Shown one piece after another: positions 1 through 5,936 of a DNA stretch of 7,278 bases. The notes beneath the pieces were generated by a model that did not search any database, was not told the DNA's origin, and saw nothing but the letters and a program-made list of their open reading frames with translations. Position numbers and translations under genes: made by a program. This DNA is from Luteococcus sp043424415 (GTDB taxonomy: Bacteria > Actinomycetota > Actinomycetes > Propionibacteriales > Propionibacteriaceae): NCBI RefSeq assembly GCF_043424415.1, contig NZ_JBHWOO010000185.1, positions 1 through 7,278 of the forward strand, written 5' to 3'. Within the stretch, counting starts at the first letter, position 1. Every line of letters starts with the position of its first letter.

Positions 1-600
1 GCTCTGTCCGGCGGCGGCCTCGGCGCGCAACGTCTCGGGCTGAGCGGGGTTGTTGGCGATGTCTTCGAGGTAGCCGATCTTCTCCAGCGTCGTGTGTGAC
101 GCACCGCCGGGAATCATCGCCGCCGCTTGCTCCCGGGTCTTCCCGAGTGGCCCGCTCGACGGTGGTGCAAAGTTTGCACCACCGTCGTTCCCCGGCTGGT
201 TCTCGCTGCTGAACTGCGTGGCGGACTTCCGGCGGGCGGCGTCTTCGGCCATGACCTGCTTGATCTCGCGGTACAGGCCGGCGGCTTCGAGCTGTGTGTA
301 GGGCTTGTGCAGCATGTTATCGTCCTGCTCGGCGAGGAGCTGCCCGAGCCGGTCAGACAGACCGCTGCGAACCCACACGTTGACGGTGCGCCAGCCGAGC
401 ATCTTGATCGCGGCGAGCCGTCGTGCCCCGCACACCAGCACGCCATCGATGGTGATCGTGAGAGGTTGCAGCAGCCCGTCGCGCTCGATGGACGCGGCCA
501 AGGCGTCGATGTCGCCGAGGTCGGCGCGGTGCCGGGTGCCGACGAGGATCGACTCGACGGTGCGGTCGAGCTGGATGCTGCCGATCTGTGGCTCGATCAC
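1..600 (-). CDS. ParB/RepB-like partition protein, N-terminal 200 codons (3' end outside window)
   Basis: This is probably a DNA-binding partition or plasmid-maintenance protein. It starts at GTG (600-598), overlapping the upstream TGA as GTGA, and the frame stays open to the window edge. Residues about 5-75 look like the ParB/sulfiredoxin-type domain: an N-terminal segment with VESILVGTRHR, then GLLQPLTI (42-49), then the box-II-like segment CGARRLAAIKMLGW (57-70). Residues 95-118 (NMLHKPYTQLEAAGLYREIK and onward) match the start of the central ParB region. Residues 154-178 (KTREQAAAMI then HTTLEKIGYL) resemble its helix-turn-helix. Between these lies a low-complexity linker (about 131-152) whose DNA is a 31-bp palindrome. 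Box II reads G-A-R-R where canonical ParB has G-E-R-R, so this is a divergent member. It is the sixth visible gene of the minus-strand operon. No ParA is seen in the window. Family call is firm; the exact role (partition or regulation) is inferred. Confidence 0.85.
   Translation of the reverse strand, partial: MIEPQIGSIQLDRTVESILVGTRHRADLGDIDALAASIERDGLLQPLTITIDGVLVCGARRLAAIKMLGWRTVNVWVRSGLSDRLGQLLAEQDDNMLHKPYTQLEAAGLYREIKQVMAEDAARRKSATQFSSENQPGNDGGANFAPPSSGPLGKTREQAAAMIPGGASHTTLEKIGYLEDIANNPAQPETLRAEAAAGQS
157..187. repeat. 31-bp perfect palindrome inside parB
   Basis: Left arm 157-171 (cgacggtggtgcaaa) and right arm 173-187 are exact reverse complements around one central g at 172. Pairing stops at the next base (t against t). 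It encodes roughly residues 138-148 of the ParB-like protein, in the linker between the N-terminal domain and the helix-turn-helix. It could be a protein-binding site (a parS-like or operator site) or, in RNA, a very stable hairpin. No second copy was seen in this window. Confidence 0.9.
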
Positions 601-1484
601 GACGACTCACCGCCTCCACCACTCGGAGCGGCCAGTGCGAGCGCAAGGATCAGATCGTCGTCGCGGAGCAGCAGGTCGAGCGTTTCGCCCAGCAGCAGCC
701 GGAGCAGGATGCCGCGACCGCTGCTGGTGGCCACGTAAGCCGGGTGCGGGTTCCCGAGCAGCGCCTTCAGCAGCGCGGCCCAGGAGCGGCGCGGCAGGTC
801 GAGCAGTGCCCGCGCGTGCCGATCGCGGCGCAGTGCCTCGTAGGCGGACTGGCGGGTGCCAGCCTTCATCAACGCCCCGCAGACGTGCTCGACAGCGGCA
901 CGCGCCGTGTCGGTCGGCCAGTCGAGCAGGCACAGCATCGCGATGGCGTCCTCGGCCGCCGATCCAGCGGACATGCACGCTTGCGCTGACCCGAGACTGT
1001 CGCGCGGTTCCGGTTCGAGGTCGCTGGGACGAAGGTCGGTGGTGTGGAACGCGGGATGGTAGTCGGCCAGCGCGGTGTCGCGTTCGGAGAATCGTTCAGG
1101 GTCGTGGAACGCCGAGACGTGGGCGCGGCGGGCCTGGTGCACCGAGCAGAGCAGACCTTGAGCGCGTTCCTCGTAGACGCAGGTGATCCGCACGTCGTGG
1201 GTGATGATCGCCCACGGATCGTTGGCTTCACGGGTCGAGCGGTACTGCATCGCGTCGAACGCCGCCGTCACCGCTTCCCAGGTGTCGAGCCTGTGTTTCC
1301 TCGCGAGCGCGCGGTACTTGTCGGCGGCGAACTCCATCAGGTCGCGGGCCACCGGGTCGTGAACCCAGGCATCCTCGCCGCCCTCGGCGAGGCGATTGAG
1401 CAGGGCACGCAGGCCCTCGCCGGTGGTGAAGTCCTCAGCCCCGTCGGCCGTCTGCTCGGTGCTGGTGCTGGTTGGTCTGGTCAT
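597..1484 (-). CDS. Conserved-looking hypothetical protein of actinobacterial mobile element, 295 aa
   Basis: I do not recognise a defined function. The start is ATG at 1484 because AGGAGG lies 10 nt upstream (1495-1500); an in-frame ATG at 1562 would add 26 residues but has only a weak site. The protein is soluble and mostly helical. An acidic, Thr-rich N-terminus (1-20) is followed by a helical region (25-110) containing ARDLMEFAADKYRALARKHR, DTWEAVTAAFDAM and DPWAIITHDVRITCV. The spacing and character of that stretch loosely recall sigma-factor region 2, but this is a weak resemblance only. Next comes a Cys/His-containing segment (LLCSVHQARRAHVSAFHDPERF, about 111-132). The C-terminal half (170-285) is Ala/Leu-rich with VEHVCGALMKAGTRQSAYEAL and a leucine-rich end. 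Its stop overlaps the ParB start as GTGA, so the two are probably translated together and may act together. The gap to the gene before it is 93 nt, the largest inside this operon. Confidence 0.8.
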   Translation of the reverse strand: MTRPTSTSTEQTADGAEDFTTGEGLRALLNRLAEGGEDAWVHDPVARDLMEFAADKYRALARKHRLDTWEAVTAAFDAMQYRSTREANDPWAIITHDVRITCVYEERAQGLLCSVHQARRAHVSAFHDPERFSERDTALADYHPAFHTTDLRPSDLEPEPRDSLGSAQACMSAGSAAEDAIAMLCLLDWPTDTARAAVEHVCGALMKAGTRQSAYEALRRDRHARALLDLPRRSWAALLKALLGNPHPAYVATSSGRGILLRLLLGETLDLLLRDDDLILALALAAPSGGGGESS

Positions 1485-1577
1485 GGTGTCGGCACCTCCT
1501 GGCAGGCAGGTGCGCACTCGCTCCCACGAGCGCGTCCTGCATGCCGATGCCGTCGCAGCCATGACCTGTCACCACCG

Positions 1578-1982
1578 TCAACTCATCGAGACCCCGGAGC
1601 GGGACACCTGCGAGGCAGGTGCGGTGCTGCACCCGAACGCCGAGATCGGCGGCAACCGCCGGGCGCGATCCCCGAGACGACGAACACCTGCACCGAGCGG
1701 GGTGCGGGTGCGGCGTGCCAGCTCGGCCTGGAAGTCGAGACCCCGCCCGGCCGCGTGCGCCGAGTGCCGGGCGATCAAGTCAGTGGGGCGCACCCACTCC
1801 ACGCCTCGCCCACGAACGAGCGCGTGCCGCTTGTCGTCGCGGGCGACCGGCGCGGCCCGCACCGCCTCCGGCGTACTCATCACTTCGACCGACTCGGGGC
1901 GCTCCCGCGGCTCCTCGGGCACCAGCCGTGCGGGATCGGGCCTCGCGGAATCGTTGCGCTGGGGGTTCTCAGTGGTGTTCAT
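1578..1982 (-). CDS. Small basic protein of unknown function, 134 aa
   Basis: The start ATG (1982-1980) overlaps the stop of the DUF2637 gene as ATGA, and GGGAGGAG lies just upstream, so translation is coupled. The first 45 residues are Pro/Glu-rich and probably disordered. The middle (about 56-95) is more ordered and looks like the conserved core: RGVEWVRPTDLIARHSAHAA then GRGLDFQAELARRTR. The tail (96-134) is Arg-rich and ends in SRSGVSMS. There is no signal peptide, membrane segment or catalytic motif. The net positive core would suit nucleic-acid or partner-protein binding, but nothing proves it. Its place between an SpdB-like membrane protein and a ParB pair fits an accessory protein of the element. 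I do not know a named family for it. Confidence 0.75.
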   Translation of the reverse strand: MNTTENPQRNDSARPDPARLVPEEPRERPESVEVMSTPEAVRAAPVARDDKRHALVRGRGVEWVRPTDLIARHSAHAAGRGLDFQAELARRTRTPLGAGVRRLGDRARRLPPISAFGCSTAPASQVSRSGVSMS

Positions 1983-2662
1983 GGGATCGTCTCCTCCCGC
2001 TCGTCGGCGGTGTCAGTGGTGTCAGTGAGGTGCGCGACGGCGAACCAGCGGCCCACCGTCGAGGGATGCACATCGAGTTCGCGGGCGATCCGCTTGTTCG
2101 ACCAGCCCGCCTCGCGCAGCTCCCACCCCAGCGCCCGCCGATCCGCCACACCCTCATCGCGACGGTTGGCCTCCATCTCGCCAGGCGGCAGCGCAGGCAT
2201 CGAATCCGCGGTGTTCGTCGAGAACGAGTCGGCAGTGGCGGGTTCCGCATGGGGGTCGGTGGTGCGGGTGAGAATCACGGTCAGGTGCGTGATGGCCAGC
2301 AGCACGACGGGCGGCACCGCGGCGACCGAGGCCGCGAGCATCCTTGGCACGTCGGCGTCCGCGGCGACGACAGCATGAATGGCGTTCGCCGTCACCGACA
2401 CGAGCGCGCCGCCTACCAGCAGCGCCCACGGATACCAGGCCGAGCGCTGCCCGGCGAGCGCGACGACGGCAACCGTGGCGACGACGATGATGCCGTCCAC
2501 GATCAGCGGCCACGCCCACGCCTGCCCAGCCCCGATCCCGGAGCGAGCAGCCAGATCGGCCAACGACGTGAACGACAGCCAGAACGCCCCGGCGGCGATG
2601 AACACCGTCCCCGCGACCGCCGTCATCGCGGCCCAGCGCCGCCCTCCCGATTCACGCCTCAC
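1979..2662 (-). CDS. DUF2637/SpdB-like membrane protein with C-terminal helix-turn-helix, 227 aa
   Basis: This is a membrane protein of the DUF2637 type, common on actinobacterial plasmids and conjugative elements, where SpdB-like proteins are linked to spread of the element through mycelium. The start is GTG at 2662, overlapping the upstream TGA as GTGA, with GGGGAGG about 8 nt before it. Upstream in-frame starts (to 2716) would overlap the previous gene without need. Four hydrophobic segments are visible: about 13-34, 48-70, 76-100 and 107-131. The first contains FIAAGAFWLSFTSLADLA and the second WPLIVDGIIVVATVAVVALA. A polar linker (133-183) leads to a helix-turn-helix at about 185-207 (RRALGWELREAGWSNKRIAR, then ELDVHPSTVGRWF). 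The end is acidic and Thr-rich. Fusion of a membrane domain to a DNA-binding domain suggests it tethers DNA to the membrane or regulates from there; that is inference. Family call is confident, function is not. Confidence 0.85.
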   Translation of the reverse strand: MRRESGGRRWAAMTAVAGTVFIAAGAFWLSFTSLADLAARSGIGAGQAWAWPLIVDGIIVVATVAVVALAGQRSAWYPWALLVGGALVSVTANAIHAVVAADADVPRMLAASVAAVPPVVLLAITHLTVILTRTTDPHAEPATADSFSTNTADSMPALPPGEMEANRRDEGVADRRALGWELREAGWSNKRIARELDVHPSTVGRWFAVAHLTDTTDTADEREETIP

Positions 2663-3591
2663 AGCCCAGCCCTCCCCAAGGCTGCGGACGGTGGGCTCGC
2701 CGAGCGACCGAACCACCGACCCGCGCTCTGGCTCCGGCCGCCGGGCGTCACTTCGGATGCGGGCTGGGTGGCTCGGTAGGCGGAGCGCACGGTCTGGGTG
2801 ATCTCGCGATCACCCAGACCCGCCGACTGTGCCGCAGCACCCAGCGCATCGAGCGCCTCGGCGGGCGAGACGCCGTTCTCTGCGAGGCGGCAGGCAGCCC
2901 AGAACAGGCCTCGGTTCCGCTCGCCCTCACCCCGCCCAGCGACCCACGTCGCCAACCGCTCAGCATCCTCATCCATCGAGCCGCTGCTGGCGCGTAGTGG
3001 AGCGACGGGGCGCGGGTCGAGGAAGTCCCGCAGACGGGCCGCGTCCACATGACCGACCGAGTGCGCGGCGATGTCCGCGACCTCGTAGCGGCACACACTG
3101 CCGTCGATGATTCGCCGGGAGGGAGGAGCGATGATGTAGCCGCCGTCGCCCCGGAAGTCGACGCCCGCGGTGGCTGCCTGCCACGACCGCTGCTCGCGGC
3201 CCGGGGTCGCCGGGAAGTACACGTGCGCGCCTCCGGTGGGTGTGCGCACGAGCAGACCCGCGCCATCGACGAGCCCCGCGTCGGTGGCGCGCTGGAACGC
3301 CGCGCGGCCGTCGTGGGGGCCGTGGACATCGACATCGACGACGACAACGCCGGATGGAGCGCCGGTCGGGATGCCGATGTTCGCGTTCGGTGTGCGCGAC
3401 CACCACGCGGCAACCTGTTCCGGGTCGCTGCTCGCATCGAGGAACCCACGGCGGGTCAGCGGACGCTTCCCCTCGACGACGCACGGAAACACGGGCACGC
3501 CAGCCGCCGCGAGGCTCCGCGCCGCGAGCCCCAGGCTCGGTGAACGATCCACGCGAATGAGCGCCGCCAGGACATCGAATGCTTCGGGCAT
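2659..3591 (-). CDS. Bifunctional DNA primase/polymerase (prim-pol) domain protein, 310 aa
   Basis: This is an archaeo-eukaryotic primase superfamily protein that would make primers and/or extend DNA during replication of the element. The ATG at 3591 is preferred: it overlaps the ardC stop as TGATG and sits 5 nt after GGAGG. A GTG at 3594 is also possible but too close to that site. Visible motifs: GVPVFPCVVEGKRPLTRRGF (31-50), typical of the N-terminus; motif I with metal-binding D86 and D88 in VVVVDVDVHG; motif II TPTGGAHVYF with H123; and motif III VDFRGDGGYIIAPPS (144-158). The C-terminal part (205-275) has GERNRGLFWAACRLAENG and GLGDREITQTVRSAY, matching the small helical region that often follows prim-pol domains. 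No helicase domain is fused, so a separate replication helicase or initiator would be needed. A 30-bp palindrome lies in its C-terminal coding region. Confidence 0.9.
   Translation of the reverse strand: MPEAFDVLAALIRVDRSPSLGLAARSLAAAGVPVFPCVVEGKRPLTRRGFLDASSDPEQVAAWWSRTPNANIGIPTGAPSGVVVVDVDVHGPHDGRAAFQRATDAGLVDGAGLLVRTPTGGAHVYFPATPGREQRSWQAATAGVDFRGDGGYIIAPPSRRIIDGSVCRYEVADIAAHSVGHVDAARLRDFLDPRPVAPLRASSGSMDEDAERLATWVAGRGEGERNRGLFWAACRLAENGVSPAEALDALGAAAQSAGLGDREITQTVRSAYRATQPASEVTPGGRSQSAGRWFGRSASPPSAALGRAGL
2791..2820. repeat. Perfect inverted repeat, 13-bp arms with 4-nt loop, inside the prim-pol gene
   Basis: The left arm 2791-2803 (ggtctgggtgatc) and right arm 2808-2820 are exact reverse complements around tcgc. 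In the mRNA this would form a strong hairpin. It encodes GLGDREITQT of the primase/polymerase. No T-run follows on either side, so it is not a standard intrinsic terminator. It may be a protein-binding site, an mRNA-stability element or chance within a conserved coding stretch. Confidence 0.8.
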
Positions 3592-4670
3592 CACAGCCTC
3601 CGCACTGCCAGCGCTGGCGCCGACGCAGCACGCGGACGATCGGTCTCCACCGAGTTCGCAGCCGTACGGGAGGTGCGCGGACTGGGAGCGTCGCGTTCGA
3701 GTCCGGGCGGGGTGCCGTCGCCGACCTGGAGCGTGTCGAGCTGGTCGAGGATCGCCAGCGCGGTCTTCCGCACCCGCTCGCCGGTGGACTGCACCACCTG
3801 GACGGGCTCTTGGCCGTCCACGCGGGCGGCCCAGGTCGAGACGTACGGGATCGTGTACCCGGTGGTGTCCATGCCGTGCGCGGCACCGATCATCAGCGCG
3901 ACGGACTCGGCTTCGACCTCGCGGATGCCGCGATGCTGACGTGCTTCCTCGTCGTCGGGATCGTGCATCAGCACGTGCGCCAGCTCGTGCGCGAGCGTCT
4001 TGACCTGCGCAGCAGGGTCCATGTTCTCCCGCACCGCTACCGTGCGCTCCTCATAGTCGGTCATGCCGTTCGCGCCGGAGATCATTCCCTCGTGCGGAAC
4101 CCGCAGCACCTCGAACCCCGCGCCGCGAATCTGCCCGGCCAGCCCGTCCCACAGCCCCGAGGGTGCTTCGCCTTCCAGCAGCGTCGGAGCGGGCGGAACT
4201 GGCAATGGTTCTCCGTCGGTCTGGGAGGCATCCCACACGTAGGCCGGCCGGGCTCCGACCATCCGCGAGCGCACCACCTCGCCGGCCTTCGGCGTCTCCC
4301 TCGGCCCGAGCCGCCGCCACGAGCCCGCATCGGCAGGGGTCGCGGTGGCGAACCGGCCCGTCACGGGCGCGAAGATCATGTAGCCCGGCTGGCCCTTCAT
4401 CACCTGCCGACCGAGCCCCTGCCACTGCCGGTACCCGGCAACCAGGGTGGGGAAGGGTTCGGGCACGCGGCCTGCCTCGAACGCGGCTTCGTGCTGCACC
4501 CAGATCAGCATCGTGTTGTTGAACGACCGCGACCGGAACCGCGCCGCGAAGGCGAGCGCCTGGCGCCAGTCGTCACCCGAGACCAGCGACTCGACCGCGC
4601 CGGTCAGCTTCTCGTGCAGCTCGTCGAGCTTCGCCTCTCGCGCCGCGCGGGCGTCCTCGTTCGATGCCAT
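3591..4670 (-). CDS. ArdC-like antirestriction protein with M-type zinc metallopeptidase domain, 359 aa
   Basis: ArdC-type proteins combine an N-terminal single-stranded-DNA-binding domain with a zinc metallopeptidase-like domain. They are carried by conjugative elements and are linked to protection of incoming DNA from host restriction. Residues 10-100 contain the N-terminal signature: AKLDELHEKL, then FAARFRSRSFNNTMLIW (41-57), GYRQWQGLGRQVMKGQPGY and IFAPVTGRF. The peptidase part has HELAH (228-232) within TLAHELAHVLMHD and a downstream EVEAES (251-256), which should supply the third zinc ligand. The tail (315-359) is Pro/Arg-rich and probably disordered. The start chosen is ATG 4670, with AGGAGG 7 nt upstream. 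A second in-frame ATG at 4769 has an even better site (AAGGAGG, 6 nt upstream) and would add 33 Arg-rich residues. It is the first gene of the minus-strand operon, fitting early expression in a new host. Confidence 0.88.
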   Translation of the reverse strand: MASNEDARAAREAKLDELHEKLTGAVESLVSGDDWRQALAFAARFRSRSFNNTMLIWVQHEAAFEAGRVPEPFPTLVAGYRQWQGLGRQVMKGQPGYMIFAPVTGRFATATPADAGSWRRLGPRETPKAGEVVRSRMVGARPAYVWDASQTDGEPLPVPPAPTLLEGEAPSGLWDGLAGQIRGAGFEVLRVPHEGMISGANGMTDYEERTVAVRENMDPAAQVKTLAHELAHVLMHDPDDEEARQHRGIREVEAESVALMIGAAHGMDTTGYTIPYVSTWAARVDGQEPVQVVQSTGERVRKTALAILDQLDTLQVGDGTPPGLERDAPSPRTSRTAANSVETDRPRAASAPALAVRRL

Positions 4671-4844
4671 GCTCCGGCCTCCTCTTCGGCGGGCCGCGAC
4701 GCGGCTGCGCGCGGCGGTACACCTGGCAGGTAGGCGCGAACACCCGCGCCCAGACCGTGAGCTGGACATCGTTCACCTCCTTGAGGCAGCCCGAGCCGAG
4801 ACCGGGACGCAACATTGAGCATGCTCAAAATGCCCCGGAGTCCT

Positions 4845-4874
4845 GTTCTAACACTGACCGTTGAGCATGCGCAA
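4845..4874 (-). promoter_or_regulatory. Candidate promoter of the minus-strand element operon
   Basis: Reading the minus strand, TTGCGC (4874-4869) and TAGAAC (4850-4845) are 18 bp apart, close to actinobacterial sigma-70-type elements. The -35 hexamer lies inside operator R2. Transcription would begin near 4838, placing operator R1 (4815-4828) just downstream of the start, where a bound repressor would block it. This is a match by eye. Confidence 0.45.
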
Positions 4875-4877
4875 GCC

Positions 4878-4906
4878 TTGATTTGTGCATGCTCAACGAG
4901 TACGGT
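4878..4906 (+). promoter_or_regulatory. Candidate promoter of the regulator/ImmA/membrane-protein block
   Basis: TTGATT (4878-4883) and TACGGT (4901-4906) are 17 bp apart; the -10 fits the actinobacterial TANNNT pattern. Operator R3 fills the spacer and R4 covers the end of the -10 and the likely start site near 4912, so negative autoregulation is expected. The predicted start falls on an ATG (4912) in frame with the regulator, which would allow a leaderless transcript. This is a match by eye. Confidence 0.45.
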
Positions 4907-4980
4907 TGAGCATGCACAACCACCTTCTGGGTGGACTACATCGATGCCTTGCCCGTTGCGAAGGGAAGGGGGTCACCGTC

Positions 4981-5412
4981 ATGACCGAAGACGAGAGCCA
5001 GGCTGCGGCCGAAGACCTCGCCAAACGTCTGCGGCTCCTGATGGATGTCGCCGTCGCCGAGTCCGGCACGGAGCCGACCTACTCGCAGATCGCCGGCTAC
5101 CTCCAAGAACGAGGCACCAACCTGTCGCGGTCGCGCTGGACGTACATGGTCAACGGCCACCGCTACGTCCAAGACCCCGCCGTCTTCGAAGGGCTCGCGG
5201 AGTTCTTCGACGTGGACGCCGCGTTCCTGCTCGGCGAGGACGGTGCTGCCACTCCCGAGAAGGTCTCTGCGCAGCTCGACCTGGTTCGGTCCATGCGTGC
5301 CGCGAAGGTGAAGTCCTACGCTGCCCGCACCCTCGGCGATATCTCGCCGAAAGCACTCCACGCCATCACCAAGTTCCTGGACGAGGAAATGACACACATG
5401 CCCGAGCACTGA
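4981..5412 (+). CDS. EspR-like/XRE-type helix-turn-helix transcriptional regulator, 143 aa
   Basis: This is a DNA-binding regulator and the most likely reader of the four palindromes just upstream. Residues 33-60 form the DNA-binding core (TYSQIAGYLQERG, then LSRSRWTYMVNGHR), followed by FEGLAEFFDVDAAFLLGED (69-87). This order, and the C-terminal helices LVRSMRAAKVKSYAARTLGD and SPKALHAITKFLDEE, resemble mycobacterial EspR and related XRE-like proteins, whose C-terminal part dimerises. The start chosen is ATG 4981, preceded by the purine-rich GAAGGGAAGGGGG and matching where the family usually begins. In-frame ATGs at 4912 and 4885 lie inside operator repeats; 4912 could serve as a leaderless start. 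The gene is 59 bp upstream of an ImmA/IrrE-type peptidase, the classic repressor/anti-repressor pairing. The regulator call is strong; repressor rather than activator is inferred from operator positions. Confidence 0.85.
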   Translation: MTEDESQAAAEDLAKRLRLLMDVAVAESGTEPTYSQIAGYLQERGTNLSRSRWTYMVNGHRYVQDPAVFEGLAEFFDVDAAFLLGEDGAATPEKVSAQLDLVRSMRAAKVKSYAARTLGDISPKALHAITKFLDEEMTHMPEH

Positions 5413-5471
5413 CCGGTACCGCACGATGGAGCCGCCACCGGTCCCTGCTCCCTACAGAGAAGGGGCGAACC

Positions 5472-5936
5472 GTGAAGATCGAACAGACCGTATCGGCGGC
5501 CGTCGCGGGCCTTGAGCTCGGCAATACCTTCGCCCTTGACGATCTCCTCCACACCGTCCAAGACCGGCGGCACCGTAGGCTCCGCGTCGTCGAACTCGCA
5601 GACCTCGACACCCACGACGGCCTCTGCGCGCTCTGGCTCTCCACCGATGCCGAAGACGTCGTGCTTCACGCCCGCAGCGACTCCGCGCTGCATCGCCAGC
5701 AGTTCGTGCTCCACGAGCTCGCCCACATGATCCTTGGCCACGGCGAAGGCGACGGCTGTGCAGTCGGGGAGGTACTGCTGCCCAACATCCCGCCGTACAC
5801 CAGAGGTCGCCTGCTCAGGCGGCAAGACCTCGACAGCGAAACCGAGATCGCCGCCGAGTCCCTCGCCGACCGGCTCGCCGCCGGCATCCGAGGGTCGGTG
5901 TTCGCAGAGTCCAGATACTCGGAGATATTCGGATGA
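5472..5936 (+). CDS. ImmA/IrrE-type metallopeptidase, 154 aa
   Basis: In ICEBs1 and in Deinococcus, ImmA/IrrE peptidases cleave a partner XRE regulator and release its targets. Here HELAH (81-85) lies in QQFVLHELAHMILGHGEGDG, with a further His at 90. A Glu-rich helix DSETEIAAESLADRLA (121-136) follows and probably supplies the third zinc ligand. The N-terminus (1-75) has the usual lead-in, with a strand-like LCALWLSTDAEDVVLHA before the active-site helix. The start is GTG 5472 with GAAGGGG 6 nt upstream. The open frame runs farther back, but through the regulator gene in another frame. The length is near the lower end for the family, and no extra domain is present. Its stop overlaps the next start as ATGA, so it should be made together with the membrane protein. 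The expected substrate is the upstream regulator; this is inferred from position. Confidence 0.87.
   Translation: MKIEQTVSAAVAGLELGNTFALDDLLHTVQDRRHRRLRVVELADLDTHDGLCALWLSTDAEDVVLHARSDSALHRQQFVLHELAHMILGHGEGDGCAVGEVLLPNIPPYTRGRLLRRQDLDSETEIAAESLADRLAAGIRGSVFAESRYSEIFG

Larger units (their letters stand above)
4815..4919. repeat. Four-copy 14-bp palindromic operator array, consensus TTGWGCATGCKCAA
   Basis: R1 4815-4828 is TTGAGCATGCTCAA, a perfect palindrome. R2 4861-4874 is TTGAGCATGCGCAA, R3 4883-4896 is TTGTGCATGCTCAA and R4 4906-4919 is TTGAGCATGCACAA. R2, R3 and R4 each keep one perfect half-site (TTGAGCA) and differ only at the fourth base of the other half. Centres are 46, 22 and 23 bp apart, so R2 to R4 sit about two helical turns from each other. 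No copy was found elsewhere in the window. They are the obvious binding sites for the adjacent helix-turn-helix regulator, and they cover both promoters. Confidence 0.88.
4671..4980. promoter_or_regulatory. Divergent intergenic control region
   Basis: These 310 bp separate the minus-strand element operon from the plus-strand regulator block. From right to left, 4920-4980 is the leader of the regulator gene; 4815-4919 holds four palindromic operators and both candidate promoters; and 4671-4800 is the ardC leader with two ribosome binding sites (4678-4683 and 4776-4782). The 4810-4910 stretch is noticeably richer in A and T than its surroundings, as expected for a promoter region. Nothing resembling a tRNA, terminator or attachment site was seen in it. 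Confidence 0.75.

Noticed and set aside
127..738. Long plus-strand open frame opposite parB and the 295-aa gene
   Set aside because: It is antisense to genes supported by domains, ribosome binding sites and stop/start overlaps, and its translation has low-complexity ends with no family signature. In high-GC DNA such frames are expected.
1485..1577. Extra small gene or N-terminal extension in the 93-nt gap
   Set aside because: ATG 1562 has only a weak ribosome binding site, whereas ATG 1484 has AGGAGG. No independent small frame with a good start was seen.
1605..1621. Short inverted repeat CACCTG-cgagg-CAGGTG
   Set aside because: Six-base arms inside a coding region of high-GC DNA are expected by chance, and no T-run or partner site is present.
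1044..2378. 444-codon plus-strand open frame
   Set aside because: It runs across three minus-strand genes and their boundaries, with Arg/Gly/Ser-rich text and no plausible ribosome binding site. The opposite-strand genes explain the sequence.
4815..4980. Operator array as replication iterons
   Set aside because: The repeats are palindromes overlapping promoter elements beside a regulator gene, with no Rep gene adjacent and only four copies. An operator role explains them better, though an origin cannot be fully excluded.
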